A stretch of DNA of 64,000 nucleotides from Caballeronia zhejiangensis (GTDB taxonomy: Bacteria > Pseudomonadota > Gammaproteobacteria > Burkholderiales > Burkholderiaceae). Shown one piece after another: positions 46,766 through 56,964 of this stretch. Location of the stretch: the NCBI RefSeq assembly GCF_000698575.1, contig NZ_JFHD01000005.1, positions 215,530 to 279,529 of the forward strand. The letters run 5' to 3'. The notes beneath the pieces are model-generated. The model worked only from the letters and a program-made list of their open reading frames with translations, was not told the origin of the DNA and did not search any database. Position 1 is the first letter of the stretch, and every line of letters begins with the position of its first letter. Position numbers and translations under genes: made by a program.

Positions 46766-48343
46766 TCATCCCTCGCTCGACCAGAGTGCGGTGCCGCGCG
46801 CCGAAAAGATGACGAGATAGCCGTTCGGCAAGATAGTCGCGTAGGCGCCCGGATGGCCCGACGTGTGCGTCTGCCAGACCGTCGCGCCATTGTTGTCGTA
46901 CATCGCCAGATTGCCGTCCTCCTGCATGCGCAGTTCGACGCCCGGCGTGCCGCTCACCTGCGATGACCAGATCGTCGCGCCATCCTTCACCGCGACGAGA
47001 TAGCCGTCGCCGCGCAAGTTCACCTGCACGTTTCCACTGCACGCCGCGATCGATTGCCCTTCCGCAAGGCCTTCGCCCATCGCGATGCGCCCGCACGCCG
47101 TCGGCGCGTTGATCGGCGGCAGCGCGGCGAACCAGCCCAGATCGACCGCATTGGCGATCGCCAGCATGCCGGCATCGTCCGGATGAAGGTCGTCGCCGCT
47201 GTTGTAGGCGCGCGCGAACGCCGTCGAGTCGTGCGCGCCGGCCGGGTGGCCCAGCGCCGCGGCCTGATCCAGCACGGCATCGCAACCGCTGCTCTTGCTG
47301 CGCAGATAAGCGTTCACCGTCTGGCGCGTGTTCTCGATATCGGGCGTCCATTCGTCGAGGCCTTCGAAGGGCGTAAGCGTCGAGCAGATCAGGCCCACTT
47401 TCGCCGCGGCAGCCTGGTGAACGAGTTGCTGATACGCGCCGATGAGCTGCTGCGCGCTCGGCGGATTGCCGCTGATGAGATTGTTCACCGCGTCGTCGGA
47501 GACTATCACCCATTTGACGTTGGACTGCGCGAGCACGTCGCGGGCGAAGCGCGTCAGCCCGGCTTGGCCCGAACCGTTCGTGAAGAAATCGTTGCCGCTG
47601 ATGCCCTGATTCAGCACGCCGACCGTCATGCCTGAGCGGATCAGCCGCTCCGCGAGGCGGTTCGGCCAGCGCCGGTTCGTATTGGGCGTCGACGCGATTC
47701 CGTCCGTGATCGACGCGCCGAAGGTGACCACCGCGCCCGTCGCCGCGGCGTTCATCACATCGACATTGGTGAGGAAATAGTACGACTGCTCGCCCGCCGC
47801 GTTTACGACGCCGCCCGTGAACGCCGGGTCCGCGCTGACGTCGCCCGGTGCGATCCAGTTGTCCTGCAAGCCCTCGACGTGCCCGGTCGATCCCGGCGGC
47901 GTCTGCGACGGAATATGGAAGCTCACGGAGATGTCCGCGAGCGCCGGCACCTGAAACGGAACGGGGTCGGTCTGGACGGTGCCGCCGACGGGAATCGTCA
48001 CATAAGTCTGCCCGTTGAAGGTCGCGGCCTTGTCGCTGCCGGCGATCGTCCGCGCGCCGCTCGCGCGACGGGCGACATGCACGTCGCCGAGCGTAACGGG
48101 CTGCGTGCCGAACAGATTGGAGAACGTCAGGCGCGCCGCCGTCCCGCCGATGCTCGTCCGCACGACGTGGCGAATCGTCTGATTGTTGAAGCCCCGGTCG
48201 GCGGTGACATCGGGCGCGGCGGCCCAGGTTCCGGTCCACGGCGCGGACGTGATAACGCCCTGTGCGAAGTAATGCGACGTATCGGGCCAGGACAGAAAAA
48301 CGACGAGCGCAAGCCCGATCAACGTGTGTAGCGCCCGTCTCAC
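46766..48343 (-). CDS. Exported SGNH/GDSL esterase with C-terminal bulb-type lectin domain
   Basis: A 525-residue protein with an N-terminal signal or anchor (MRRALHTLIGLALVVFLSW). An N-terminal beta domain (about 35-195) of the SGNH-hydrolase type follows. The catalytic domain has Ser211 in FGASITDG, NQGISGND (246-252) and the DxxH pair Asp384/His387 in DDLHPDDAG. Residues 430-525 are three repeats of the mannose-binding B-lectin fold; the middle one, QEDGNLAMY, keeps Gln474, Asp476, Asn478 and Tyr482 of the QxDxNxVxY sugar site, and the other two are degenerate. It probably deacylates a polysaccharide that the lectin binds. It is a single gene. Confidence 0.85.
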   Translation of the reverse strand: MRRALHTLIGLALVVFLSWPDTSHYFAQGVITSAPWTGTWAAAPDVTADRGFNNQTIRHVVRTSIGGTAARLTFSNLFGTQPVTLGDVHVARRASGARTIAGSDKAATFNGQTYVTIPVGGTVQTDPVPFQVPALADISVSFHIPSQTPPGSTGHVEGLQDNWIAPGDVSADPAFTGGVVNAAGEQSYYFLTNVDVMNAAATGAVVTFGASITDGIASTPNTNRRWPNRLAERLIRSGMTVGVLNQGISGNDFFTNGSGQAGLTRFARDVLAQSNVKWVIVSDDAVNNLISGNPPSAQQLIGAYQQLVHQAAAAKVGLICSTLTPFEGLDEWTPDIENTRQTVNAYLRSKSSGCDAVLDQAAALGHPAGAHDSTAFARAYNSGDDLHPDDAGMLAIANAVDLGWFAALPPINAPTACGRIAMGEGLAEGQSIAACSGNVQVNLRGDGYLVAVKDGATIWSSQVSGTPGVELRMQEDGNLAMYDNNGATVWQTHTSGHPGAYATILPNGYLVIFSARGTALWSSEG

Positions 48344-48462
48344 GCCGCCTCCTTTTCTTTCGATCCTCGTATCGGTGGAAGGAAACTAGACCATCTTACA
48401 AGCGCATCGGCCGTGCGGTGGCGTACAGACAACGCAAAAACGCCGGTCCGGAAAGCGCGTGC

Positions 48463-48501
48463 AAAAAAATGGGCTGCATGAGCATCGCGCCCGTGCAGCC
48501 C
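48463..48501 (-). terminator. Terminator of the hem operon
   Basis: On the minus strand GGGCTGCACG pairs with CATGCAGCCC (one mismatch near the loop) and ends in ATTTTTTTGC, 28 bp after the hemY stop. Confidence 0.85.
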
Positions 48502-48528
48502 GTTCCTGAACGCGTCAGGCGAGCGCAA

Positions 48529-49725
48529 TCAGACGACGTTCATCGCCAGCGCGCTTGCGCGGTAATGTTCCGCGGCCTTGTCCGCGTCGCCGAGCTGTTC
48601 GTGCAGACGGGCGAGCGCGCGATGCGTGCGAATCTTCAGCGGTTCGTTGTCGGCGAGCTTCAGCGCCGATTCGAGGAACGCCTGCGCCTTGCCCCACAAC
48701 TGCTGATGCAGGCAGAGACGTCCGAGCGTGAAAAGCAGGTCGGCGTCTTCGGTGCGTTCCTTCTGCCACGCTTCGGCGCGCTGGATCAGCGGGAAAGCGT
48801 CGCCGCCGACGATGCAGTCCGGATAACGCCGCAACAGCCGCGCGTCCCAGTTGTGCGCGAGCGCGTCTTCGACGATCTTCTTCGCCTCCGCGCGACGATC
48901 GAGCGCGATCAGCAGTTCCGCGGCGAGATCGGCGAGACGCGGCGACTGGCGCTCGGTCGCCGACAGCGATTGCCACAATTCGAGCAGCGCGTCCGGGTTA
49001 TGCCGGCGATCGCGCAGCAGATTTTCCGCCGCGACCTGGCGCAGCCGCACCGCGACCGCCGGATGCAGCGCCTCGCGCTTCTCCAGCATCCGCACGAGCT
49101 TCAGCACTTCGCCCCAGTTCTTCAATTGCTGCTGCGCGCGCAGCGCGATTTGCTGCGCGTGGATGCGCCGGCCGCCCTGCGCCTGCATTTCGGTGAGCGC
49201 GACGAGCGCGCCGTCGGCGTCGCGGCCATCGGCGCGCATGTCGGCGGTGGCCATCAGGCGCGCGTCCTGCCAGTCGGCGCCGGAAACCTGCGCGAGCCAC
49301 TCGTCGCGGCGCGCATATTCGTGCAGACGATGCGCCGCGTTCGCGCCGATCAGCCCGGCCGCACCCTTGTTGTCTTCGACGGACAACGCATCGCGCGCGG
49401 CCTTCTCGGCTTTCGAGAAACGTCCGGCGTACAGATGCCCGACCGCATCGCGCAGCGACGCATTCGCCTTCGCGATCTTGCTGCGCGTGCGATACGCGGC
49501 GACGCGCGACGGCATCTTCCAGACGCCACGCACCGCGCGGATGATCGCGTACAGCACGATGAACAGCACGACGAGCGCGACCGCGAACAGATTGAGCGAC
49601 ATGTCCACGCGATACGGCGGTATCACGAGCAGGATTTGTCCGTTGTTGAAGCCGCCGACGGTCGCGACGATCACCGCGACGGCGAACAGCAGCGCGAGCC
49701 AGATGAGTCCACGAATCGTCATCAT
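48529..49725 (-). CDS. hemY: HemY-like protein (tetratricopeptide, tetrapyrrole operon)
   Basis: A 398-residue inner-membrane protein. Two N-terminal membrane segments (IWLALLFAVAVIVATVGG and LFAVALVVLFIVLYAII) flank a periplasmic VIPPYRVDMSLN. The rest is helical TPR-type repeats in the cytoplasm, ending with ALARLHEQLGDADKAAEHYRASA. It is encoded with hemC and hemD in many proteobacteria; it is not the protoporphyrinogen oxidase also named HemY, and its precise role is not settled. The start codon pair ATGATG overlaps the end of hemDX. Confidence 0.93.
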   Translation of the reverse strand: MMTIRGLIWLALLFAVAVIVATVGGFNNGQILLVIPPYRVDMSLNLFAVALVVLFIVLYAIIRAVRGVWKMPSRVAAYRTRSKIAKANASLRDAVGHLYAGRFSKAEKAARDALSVEDNKGAAGLIGANAAHRLHEYARRDEWLAQVSGADWQDARLMATADMRADGRDADGALVALTEMQAQGGRRIHAQQIALRAQQQLKNWGEVLKLVRMLEKREALHPAVAVRLRQVAAENLLRDRRHNPDALLELWQSLSATERQSPRLADLAAELLIALDRRAEAKKIVEDALAHNWDARLLRRYPDCIVGGDAFPLIQRAEAWQKERTEDADLLFTLGRLCLHQQLWGKAQAFLESALKLADNEPLKIRTHRALARLHEQLGDADKAAEHYRASALAMNVV

Positions 49726-51791
49726 CCGCCTCGCTTGAACTGATGGACGGCGGCGAGGCTCGCGTTCAGGTTCGGCACGGCGACGGCGAGCGACGCCTGA
49801 TCGACCTGCTTCACGAGCTCGCGCACGGCCTGCACTTTCTTCGACGAGGCATCGAAGTAGCGGCCGAGCGCGGCGTCGGCGGCGCGCAGGTCCGACTTGA
49901 GCGTCGGCTCGCTGCGCGACAGCAGCGAAAGACGCGCGGACAGCAGCCGCAGCTTCACATTTTCGCGCACGAAATAACCTTGATCGGGCGATGTGAGCAT
50001 CGCATCGGCGTTATCGATGCGGCGCACCGAGACGAGGCTCGACAACTGCTGGCCGATGCCGTTCGTGATCTGATGCCACAGCACCTTCCAGCGCGGCTCG
50101 CCGGTCGCCGCCGCGATCGACGCGCTGTTGGCCGGCTCGGCGGCCTGCGCGCGGGCGCGGGCGATCGGCGCCTCGCCCGAAAGCGGCAACTGGTCGATCT
50201 GGTCGATGGCCGTGTCGAGCTTGATCGCGAGACCGGTGAGATCGGTCGTCGGCGTGGCTTTCAGCTTGTCGATGTCCTGCGCGATCGCCTTGCGGATCGC
50301 GACGACCTGCGGACCGGTGGTCGCGGCAAGACGCGTGTCGGCGCTTTGCAGCGCGAAAAGCGCGAGTTGAACGTTGCCGGTGAGTTGCAACTGCTGGCTC
50401 GCGCTCGACAGAATCTGCTCGACTTCGGCGACGGTCCAGTCGTCGCGATTGCTCGCGAGATCCTGATATTGCTGCTGCAGCGCCTGACTGTGCGCTTCGG
50501 CATCGGCGAGCTTGCCCTGCAACTGGATGATCTGCGTGTTCAACGCGGTGGTCGCGCTCGCGGCCTGATCGGCCTTCGCGCGCAGATCGGCGTTCTGCTC
50601 GTCGGACTGGGCGAGGCGCTGCGACAGTTGCGCGTCGGTGCGCTCGAACTTGCGGTTCAGGACGAAGGCGCCCGCGCCCGCCGCCACCGCCAGAATGACG
50701 ACGACGAACCACAACACCACGATGCCCGCGCCGCCGTTCTTCTTCTGCTGCTCATAAGGCGTGAAAGGCGTGTTCGGCGGCAAGGGCGGTGTCACGTTCG
50801 GCTGAGGTGAAGCTTTCTTGGAATCGTTCGAATCAGTCATGCGTGATTGAGCCGTTTGTTGGGCCGGCGCGGTGGCCGGATTGGCGTCCGTCGGCGCGGA
50901 TGAGGAATTTATCGAAGCCGATGCGCTCGCGTGCGCGTGAGCCTCCGGATCCCGTTGGAGCGGGAACAGCGCTTCCAGCGCGTGCGCGATGCGCTCATCG
51001 CCCGCGCCGGACACCGTAATCCTATCAAAACCCGCTCCCCGCGCGGCCTCGGCGATGCGCGGGTGCGGGCAGACGAGCGGCGCGCGCTTGAGCAGCACGA
51101 TTTCGTCGGCGGTGAGATGTTCGTGGGCGAGCTCGTCGAGATTGCGCACGCCTTCCGAGCTTGTCAGCAGCCACGCGTGCGGTTCTCCGGCCAGCAATTC
51201 GTGGATGCGCTCCCACTCTTGCATCGACGGTTCCGGCAACACGCGGCGATAGGCGGCGGCCTTTTCGACCCGCGCGCCTGCTTGCGCGAGCCGCTCGGCG
51301 AGCCATTCGCGGCCGCCGTCGCCGCGCACGATCAGCACGCGCTTGCCTTCGAGACCGTTCGTGCCGAAATGCGCTTCGATCGCGGTGAAGAGCGCCTCGG
51401 AATCGAAGCGCGGATCGAGCGCTTGCGCCGACGGACTGATCACGCGATGCGACGGCGCGTGCACGCCCTGACGCGCGAGCGCCGCGACCGAGCCCGGACC
51501 GACGACCGCGACGGGCAAATCGACGGGCCACGGCGCGGCGAGCCGCGAGAACGCATGATCGATCGCATTCGGCGACACGAACACGACGAGCGCATAGCGC
51601 CCCGGCGCTTCCGGCGGCAGAAAAAGCTCGTCGAGCGCGGCGCGCAGCGGCGCATCGTCGGCGACGGGCGCGATATCGATGAGCGGAAATTCCAGCGCGT
51701 CGAAGCCGGCGCTCGCAAGGAGCGCGAGCAGCGCGGACGACTGTCCGGCGGGACGCGTGACGACGACGGTGGCGCGGCGCTCGCTCGCCAT
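49722..51791 (-). CDS. hemDX: HemD-HemX fusion: uroporphyrinogen-III synthase plus HemX domain
   Basis: A 689-residue fusion. Residues 1-270 are uroporphyrinogen-III synthase (VVVTRPAGQSSALLALL, FVSPNAIDHAF, GDGGREWLAERL, LLTSSEGVRNL), which closes and flips ring D of hydroxymethylbilane. Next comes a Ser/Ala/Pro-rich linker, then HemX, with one membrane segment (GIVVLWFVVVILAVAAGAGAFVL), a coiled coil and a periplasmic helical domain. HemX was once named as a methyltransferase, but no SAM motif is seen here. An internal ATG at MTDSNDSKKA could express HemX alone. The start shares one base with the hemC stop (TGATG). Confidence 0.93.
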   Translation of the reverse strand: MASERRATVVVTRPAGQSSALLALLASAGFDALEFPLIDIAPVADDAPLRAALDELFLPPEAPGRYALVVFVSPNAIDHAFSRLAAPWPVDLPVAVVGPGSVAALARQGVHAPSHRVISPSAQALDPRFDSEALFTAIEAHFGTNGLEGKRVLIVRGDGGREWLAERLAQAGARVEKAAAYRRVLPEPSMQEWERIHELLAGEPHAWLLTSSEGVRNLDELAHEHLTADEIVLLKRAPLVCPHPRIAEAARGAGFDRITVSGAGDERIAHALEALFPLQRDPEAHAHASASASINSSSAPTDANPATAPAQQTAQSRMTDSNDSKKASPQPNVTPPLPPNTPFTPYEQQKKNGGAGIVVLWFVVVILAVAAGAGAFVLNRKFERTDAQLSQRLAQSDEQNADLRAKADQAASATTALNTQIIQLQGKLADAEAHSQALQQQYQDLASNRDDWTVAEVEQILSSASQQLQLTGNVQLALFALQSADTRLAATTGPQVVAIRKAIAQDIDKLKATPTTDLTGLAIKLDTAIDQIDQLPLSGEAPIARARAQAAEPANSASIAAATGEPRWKVLWHQITNGIGQQLSSLVSVRRIDNADAMLTSPDQGYFVRENVKLRLLSARLSLLSRSEPTLKSDLRAADAALGRYFDASSKKVQAVRELVKQVDQASLAVAVPNLNASLAAVHQFKRGG

Positions 51792-52798
51792 CAGGACTTC
51801 GGCCCCGAGGGCGCGGTGTTCGGGCCGTCGGCGCGCGACATGGTGCTGAGCGCGGCGACGATATCCATCGCGCCTTGCGCTTCGAGATCCGACGACACGC
51901 GCTGGCCGAGCGCGAGCGCGGCGGCGAGATCGGGCGCCTGCACGCTTTCCTCCGCGCGCAGCACGCGCTTGCCGTCGGGCATCGACACCGCGCCGCGCAG
52001 ATTCAGCGCGCCGTCGCGCCATACGGCGTACGCGGCGAGCGGCACTTCGCAACTGCCGCCGAGCGCGCGCGACACCGCGCGTTCCGCCTCGACCGCGAGC
52101 GCGGTGTTTTCATCGTGCAAAGGTGCGAGCCACGCGGCGAGATCGGCGCGGTCCGCGCGAATCTCGATACCGAGCGCGCCCTGCCCCGCTGCCGGCAAGC
52201 TCTCGGACGGATCGAGCAGCGCACGGATGCGCGCTTCCAGACCGAGACGCTTCAAACCCGCCGCCGCGAGGATGATCGCCGCGTACTCGCCGCGGTCGAG
52301 CTTGGCGAGACGCGTATCGAGATTGCCGCGCAACGGCCGCACTTCGAGATGAGGAAAGCGCGCGCGAATCATCGACTCGCGACGCAGGCTCGACGTGCCG
52401 ACGATGCTCCCCGCAGGCAGCGCATCGAGCGATGCGTAATGCGGCGACACGAAAGCGTCGCGCGGATCTTCGCGCTCCATGATGGCGCCGAGCGTGAAGC
52501 CTTCGGGCAGTTCCATCGGCACGTCCTTGAGCGAATGCACGGCGAGATCGGCGCGGCCCTCGGCGAGCGCGGCTTCGAGCTCCTTCACGAACAAACCCTT
52601 GCCGCCGACCTTCGACAACGTGCGATCCAGAATCTGATCGCCGCGCGTCGTCATTCCGAGGATTTTCACGTCGCAAGATGGATATAATTTGTGCAGCGCA
52701 CACCGCACGTGCTCGGCTTGCCACATCGCAAGCCGGCTTTCCCGCGAAGCGATGATGATGCTCGCGGGCGGTGTCGTTGAATGCGTCTCGGAATTCAT
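51791..52798 (-). CDS. hemC: Hydroxymethylbilane synthase (porphobilinogen deaminase)
   Basis: A 335-residue enzyme that joins four porphobilinogens into hydroxymethylbilane. [74 protein letters not shown] and the dipyrromethane-binding Cys in [14 protein letters not shown] are all present. The start at [11 protein letters not shown] gives a slightly extended N-terminus; the conserved part begins about 12 residues on. It is first in hemC-hemDX-hemY and divergent from ppc. Confidence 0.97.
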   Translation of the reverse strand: MNSETHSTTPPASIIIASRESRLAMWQAEHVRCALHKLYPSCDVKILGMTTRGDQILDRTLSKVGGKGLFVKELEAALAEGRADLAVHSLKDVPMELPEGFTLGAIMEREDPRDAFVSPHYASLDALPAGSIVGTSSLRRESMIRARFPHLEVRPLRGNLDTRLAKLDRGEYAAIILAAAGLKRLGLEARIRALLDPSESLPAAGQGALGIEIRADRADLAAWLAPLHDENTALAVEAERAVSRALGGSCEVPLAAYAVWRDGALNLRGAVSMPDGKRVLRAEESVQAPDLAAALALGQRVSSDLEAQGAMDIVAALSTMSRADGPNTAPSGPKS

Positions 52799-53133
52799 TG
52801 ATGCTCGATCGAATGACGGGATGGATGAATAGACATTAGCGAACAATGGTAGCACGCACGCCAAGGTCCACCGACACCCGGGCAGCGCGCGAGAGCCTTG
52901 TCCGATGCGCCTTTCGGGGCGTCCGTGGTGTGTTCGTAGCGGCGTGAACGACGGCCCCGGCCGCGTCGTGCGCGATGAACGCTTCGGGGCGCGAAGAATG
53001 CCGCGGCATGCTGTCGCCGGTTTGACGCACGGCCGTTCGCGCGGCCCGCGATTTTCTGCCGATGCGGCGCCCGTCGAGGTCGCCGGATCATGTCGATGTA
53101 CCCTGGCTTCGCAGCTTTCGAGAGGAACCCAAC
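52799..53133. other. Divergent promoter region hemC/ppc
   Basis: About 335 bp without a supported gene. An AT-rich stretch at 52798-52855 is the likely hemC promoter area. No clear dyad or riboswitch was seen. Confidence 0.45.
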
Positions 53134-56100
53134 GTGACGTCATCCGGATCGGCTCGCCCGGCGCGCCGCAACGCCGCATTGCCCAAGTCTTCCTCCTCCG
53201 ACGCGCCGCGCGCGGCGTCGTCGCCCATCGTCACGACGAAGGCCGCGACGGCCGCGAAGGCTTCGAAAGCCGCCATCGCGCCGAAGCTCGCGAAGAAAGC
53301 CATCGCGACCAAGACCGCGCCGACGCAGCTCAAAACGCCGCGCCCCAACGGCGCGGCCGTCGCGAAAGCCGCGAAGCCCACGAAGCCCGCGAGCCGCACG
53401 CGCGACGACAAGGACCGCCCGCTCTTCGAAGACATCCGCTTTCTCGGGCGTGTGCTCGGCGAAGTGCTGCGCGAGCAGGAAGGCGACGCCGTGTTCGAGG
53501 TCGTCGAGGCCATTCGTCAGACGGCCGTGAAGTTCCGCCGCGAGGACGACGTCGAAGCCTCGCAGACGCTCGAAAAGAAGCTGCGCGCGCTGTCGCCGGA
53601 ACAGACGGTGTCGGTCGTGCGTGCGTTCAGCTACTTCTCGCATCTCGCGAACATCGCCGAAGACCGCCATCACAATCGCCGGCGGCGCATTCACGCGCTC
53701 GCGGGCTCGGGTGCGCAGCCGGGCACCATCGCGTATGCGATCGAGCGCATGCGCGAGCACAAGAACATCAGCGCGACGCGCAAGCTGCTCGAGAGATTCT
53801 TCGGCGATGCGCTGATCGTGCCCGTCCTCACCGCGCATCCGACCGAAGTCTCGCGCAAGAGCATTCTCGACGCGCAACACGATATCGCGCGTCTGCTCGC
53901 CGAGCGCGATCAGGAACTGACCGCGCGCGAACGCGCACAGAACGAAGCGGTGCTGCGCGCACGCGTGACGTCGCTGTGGCAGACGCGCATGTTGCGCGAC
54001 GCGCGCCTTTCCGTCGCCGATGAAATCGACAACGCGCTGTCTTACTATCGCGCGACCTTTCTCGCCGAAATTCCCGCGCTCTACGCCGATATCGAAGCCG
54101 CGCTCGCGGAACACGGCCTGCCCGTGCGCCTGCCGCCGTTCTTTCAGATGGGAAGCTGGATCGGCGGCGACCGCGACGGCAATCCGTTCGTCACCGGCGA
54201 AACGCTCGAAAACGCGATCACGCGTCAGGCGATCGTCATCTTCGAACACTATCTGGAAGAGACGCACAAGCTCGGCGCGGAATTGTCCGTGTCGGACCTG
54301 CTCGCCGGTTCGAGCGATGCCCTGAAAGCACTCGCCGATGCCTCGCCCGACCAGTCGCCGCATCGCAAGGACGAGCCGTATCGGCGCGCGCTCATCGGCA
54401 TCTACACGCGGCTTGCGGCGAGCGCGCGCGTGCGGCTCGGCGAAGGCGTCGTGACCGTGCGCAGCGCGGGTCCAGGCGCACCGCAGATTCGCGCGACGCC
54501 CTACGCCGATGCCTCCGAATTCGTGCGCGACCTGCACGTGCTGATCGATTCGCTCGCGGAGCATCACGGCGCGTCGATGTCGAGCCTGCGTCTGTCGCCG
54601 CTCGCGCGCGCCGCCGAAGTGTTCGGCTTCCATCTCGCGAGCATCGACTTGCGGCAAAGCTCGGACATTCACGAGGCCGTCGTGAGCGAGCTGCTCGCGC
54701 GTGCGGGCGTCGTCGAGGATTACGCGTCGCTCACCGAAGAGCAGAAGCGCGAAGTGCTGCTGAAGGAGCTCGCGCAGCCGCGCCCGCTGCGCCTTCCCTA
54801 CGCGCACTATTCCGATCTCGCGAAAAGCGAGCTCGGCGTGCTCGAAGCGGCCCGCGAGACGCGCGCGAAGTTCGGTGCGCGCGCGGTGCGCAACTACATC
54901 ATTTCGCATACGGAGACCGTCAGCGACTTGCTGGAAGTGATGTTGCTGCAGAAGGAAACGGGCGTGCTGCAAGGCTATCTCCGCGCGAAGGACGATTCCC
55001 CGCGCGACGGCCTGATGGTCATTCCGCTCTTCGAGACCATCGCCGACTTGCGCAACGCGCCGGTCATCATGGGCGAATTCTTCGCGCTGCCGGGCATCGA
55101 CAAGCTCATCGAAAATCAGGGCAACGAGCAGGAAGTGATGCTCGGCTATTCGGACAGCAACAAGGACGGCGGTTTCCTCACGTCGAACTGGGAGCTGTAT
55201 CGCGCGGAACTGGCCCTCGTCACGCTGTTCAAGGAGCGTGGCACGACGCTGCGCCTCTTCCACGGACGCGGCGGCACGGTCGGACGCGGCGGCGGCCCGA
55301 CGTATCAGGCGATTCTGTCGCAGCCGCCCGGCACCGTCGACGGGCAAATCCGCCTGACCGAGCAAGGCGAAGTGATTGCGAGCAAGTTCGCGAACGCGGA
55401 AATCGGGCGGCGCAATCTGGAGACGGTCGTCGCCGCGACGCTGGAAGCATCGCTGTTGCCGCACGAGAACGCGCCCGCGCAGTTGCCGCAATTCGAAGCG
55501 GCGATGCAGACGCTCTCCGATTCCGCGATGGCCGCGTATCGCGCGCTCGTCTACGAGACGCCGGGCTTCACCGACTACTTCTTCCTGTCGACGCCGATTT
55601 CGGAGATCGCGGAGCTGAACATCGGCAGCCGGCCGGCGTCGCGCAAACTGCAGGATCCGAAGCAGCGCAAGATCGAGGATCTGCGCGCGATTCCGTGGGG
55701 CTTCTCGTGGGGCCAGTGCCGTCTCTTGCTGACGGGCTGGTACGGCTTCGGCAGCGCGGTGACGGCGTATCTCGAGCGCGCCGGTTCCGACGATGAACGC
55801 GCGAAACGTCTCGCGACGCTGCGCAAGATGCACAAGACGTGGCCGTTCTTCAAGAACCTGCTGTCGAACATGGACATGGTGCTCGCGAAGACCGATCTCG
55901 CCGTCGCGTCGCGCTATGCGCAGCTCGTCACCGACAAGAAGCTGCGCAAGACCGTGTTCGACAAGATCGTCGCGGAGCATCAGCGCACGTGCGACGTGCT
56001 CGGCGAAATTACCGGCAAGATCGATCGTCTTTCGGACAACCCGCTGCTCGCGCGTTCGATCAAGAACCGCTTCCCTTATCTCGATCCGCTCAATCACTTG

Positions 56101-56211
56101 CAAGTGGAGCTGTTGAAGCGTCACCGCGCGGGCGATCAGAACGTGCGGCTGCGGCGCGGGATTCATTTGACGATCAACGGGATTGCCGCGGGGTTGCGTA
56201 ATACCGGCTGA
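53134..56211 (+). CDS. ppc: Phosphoenolpyruvate carboxylase with basic N-terminal extension
   Basis: A 1025-residue enzyme that carboxylates phosphoenolpyruvate to oxaloacetate, replenishing the TCA cycle. Catalytic His235 is in [12 protein letters not shown], the glycine-rich loop [14 protein letters not shown] begins at 710 with the catalytic Arg residues, and YSDSNKDGG is intact. E. coli PPC has 883 residues; here about 95 extra N-terminal residues are made of Ala/Lys/Pro/Thr repeats ([17 protein letters not shown]) like histone H1 tails. GTG at 53134 with GAGAGGAA is taken as start. The C-terminal RNTG end is complete. Confidence 0.95.
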   Translation: MTSSGSARPARRNAALPKSSSSDAPRAASSPIVTTKAATAAKASKAAIAPKLAKKAIATKTAPTQLKTPRPNGAAVAKAAKPTKPASRTRDDKDRPLFEDIRFLGRVLGEVLREQEGDAVFEVVEAIRQTAVKFRREDDVEASQTLEKKLRALSPEQTVSVVRAFSYFSHLANIAEDRHHNRRRRIHALAGSGAQPGTIAYAIERMREHKNISATRKLLERFFGDALIVPVLTAHPTEVSRKSILDAQHDIARLLAERDQELTARERAQNEAVLRARVTSLWQTRMLRDARLSVADEIDNALSYYRATFLAEIPALYADIEAALAEHGLPVRLPPFFQMGSWIGGDRDGNPFVTGETLENAITRQAIVIFEHYLEETHKLGAELSVSDLLAGSSDALKALADASPDQSPHRKDEPYRRALIGIYTRLAASARVRLGEGVVTVRSAGPGAPQIRATPYADASEFVRDLHVLIDSLAEHHGASMSSLRLSPLARAAEVFGFHLASIDLRQSSDIHEAVVSELLARAGVVEDYASLTEEQKREVLLKELAQPRPLRLPYAHYSDLAKSELGVLEAARETRAKFGARAVRNYIISHTETVSDLLEVMLLQKETGVLQGYLRAKDDSPRDGLMVIPLFETIADLRNAPVIMGEFFALPGIDKLIENQGNEQEVMLGYSDSNKDGGFLTSNWELYRAELALVTLFKERGTTLRLFHGRGGTVGRGGGPTYQAILSQPPGTVDGQIRLTEQGEVIASKFANAEIGRRNLETVVAATLEASLLPHENAPAQLPQFEAAMQTLSDSAMAAYRALVYETPGFTDYFFLSTPISEIAELNIGSRPASRKLQDPKQRKIEDLRAIPWGFSWGQCRLLLTGWYGFGSAVTAYLERAGSDDERAKRLATLRKMHKTWPFFKNLLSNMDMVLAKTDLAVASRYAQLVTDKKLRKTVFDKIVAEHQRTCDVLGEITGKIDRLSDNPLLARSIKNRFPYLDPLNHLQVELLKRHRAGDQNVRLRRGIHLTINGIAAGLRNTG

Positions 56212-56294
56212 TGCCTTCCCTTGGCGGGGCGTTTTGGTTCGGGATGCAACGTTGCCTCGATGTATGCGTGGGTTTCGGCGGATCCCGATTTCGT

Positions 56295-56487
56295 GTCGGT
56301 CTATTGGCGTTGCCCCTGTGCGGGGCGGCACCTACTTTCTTTGCTGCTGCAAAGAAAGTAGGCAAAGAAAGCAGCTTTTCAGGCCCACGGTCACACGCAC
56401 GTTGGGTAGTTCTCTCGTCCCGGGCGGCACTCGCCTAAAGAGTGCCCTCAAAGGACCAATCGGGCTTGGCTCGCGCACGGTCTGCCG
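56295..56487 (+). repeat. Interspersed repeat element, left copy of an inverted pair
   Basis: About 193 bp that match, at roughly 85-90% by eye, the reverse complement of 56698-56890. Landmarks in order are GTCGGTCTATT, TTGCCCCTGTGCGGGGCGGCA, a 14-bp hairpin, AGCAGCTTTTCAGGCCC, TAGTTCTCTCGTCCC and GGCTTGGCTCGCGCACGG. Frames within it encode a conserved-looking but probably untranslated sequence. No transposase is seen. Confidence 0.85.
56331..56362 (+). repeat. Perfect hairpin within the left repeat copy
   Basis: Arms CCTACTTTCTTTGC and GCAAAGAAAGTAGG (14 bp) with loop TGCT. Compared with the right copy the outer pairs have changed but remain paired. Confidence 0.85.
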
Positions 56488-56697
56488 CCCGAAGGTGTTC
56501 AGAACATTGGTTCAGCACGAAATAGCTTCGGCACAGCGCTTCGCGCTGCCGTAGGGCATGCAAGGGAAACCATCGGTTTGCGTGCGCAGTGCGATAGCGA
56601 TGTTAATAGCGAAGCACTGGCAGTCCCGCTTAACCGGTCGGCCGCGAAGCGGGCTGGAGCTGTTTGGTGCTGAACCAGTTCGTTGTGTGGTGCGATG

Positions 56698-56890
56698 TGG
56701 CAGACCGTGCGCGAGCCAAGCCGGGTGATTGTGATGAGGGCACTCCTTAGGCGAGTGCCACCTGGGACGAGAGAACTACCCAAATTGCGTGTGACCGCGG
56801 GCCTGAAAAGCTGCTTTCTTTGGTCACTTTCTTTGCAGCAGCAAAGAAAGTGACTGCCGCCCCGCACAGGGGCAACGCTAATAGACCGAC
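56698..56890 (-). repeat. Interspersed repeat element, right copy of an inverted pair
   Basis: The inverted partner of 56295-56487. The 210-bp centre also has a short inner match (GGTTCAGCAC at 56509 with GTGCTGAACC at 56667), so the whole 0.6 kb could fold as one long imperfect hairpin. There is no gene in the 56212-56964 interval. Confidence 0.85.
56823..56854 (-). repeat. Perfect hairpin within the right repeat copy
   Basis: Arms GTCACTTTCTTTGC and GCAAAGAAAGTGAC (14 bp) with loop AGCA on the plus strand. It differs from the left copy at three stem pairs, each changed on both sides. Confidence 0.85.
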
Positions 56891-56964
56891 GCGAATAAGG
56901 GATCCGGCGAAATCAACAACCGTTACCGACACGAACCCGAGGATCCACCGACATCCAACAATCT

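Noticed and set aside
53140..56331. A 1063-codon frame antisense to ppc
   Set aside because: Shadow frame without domains; the PPC catalytic loops are on the plus strand.
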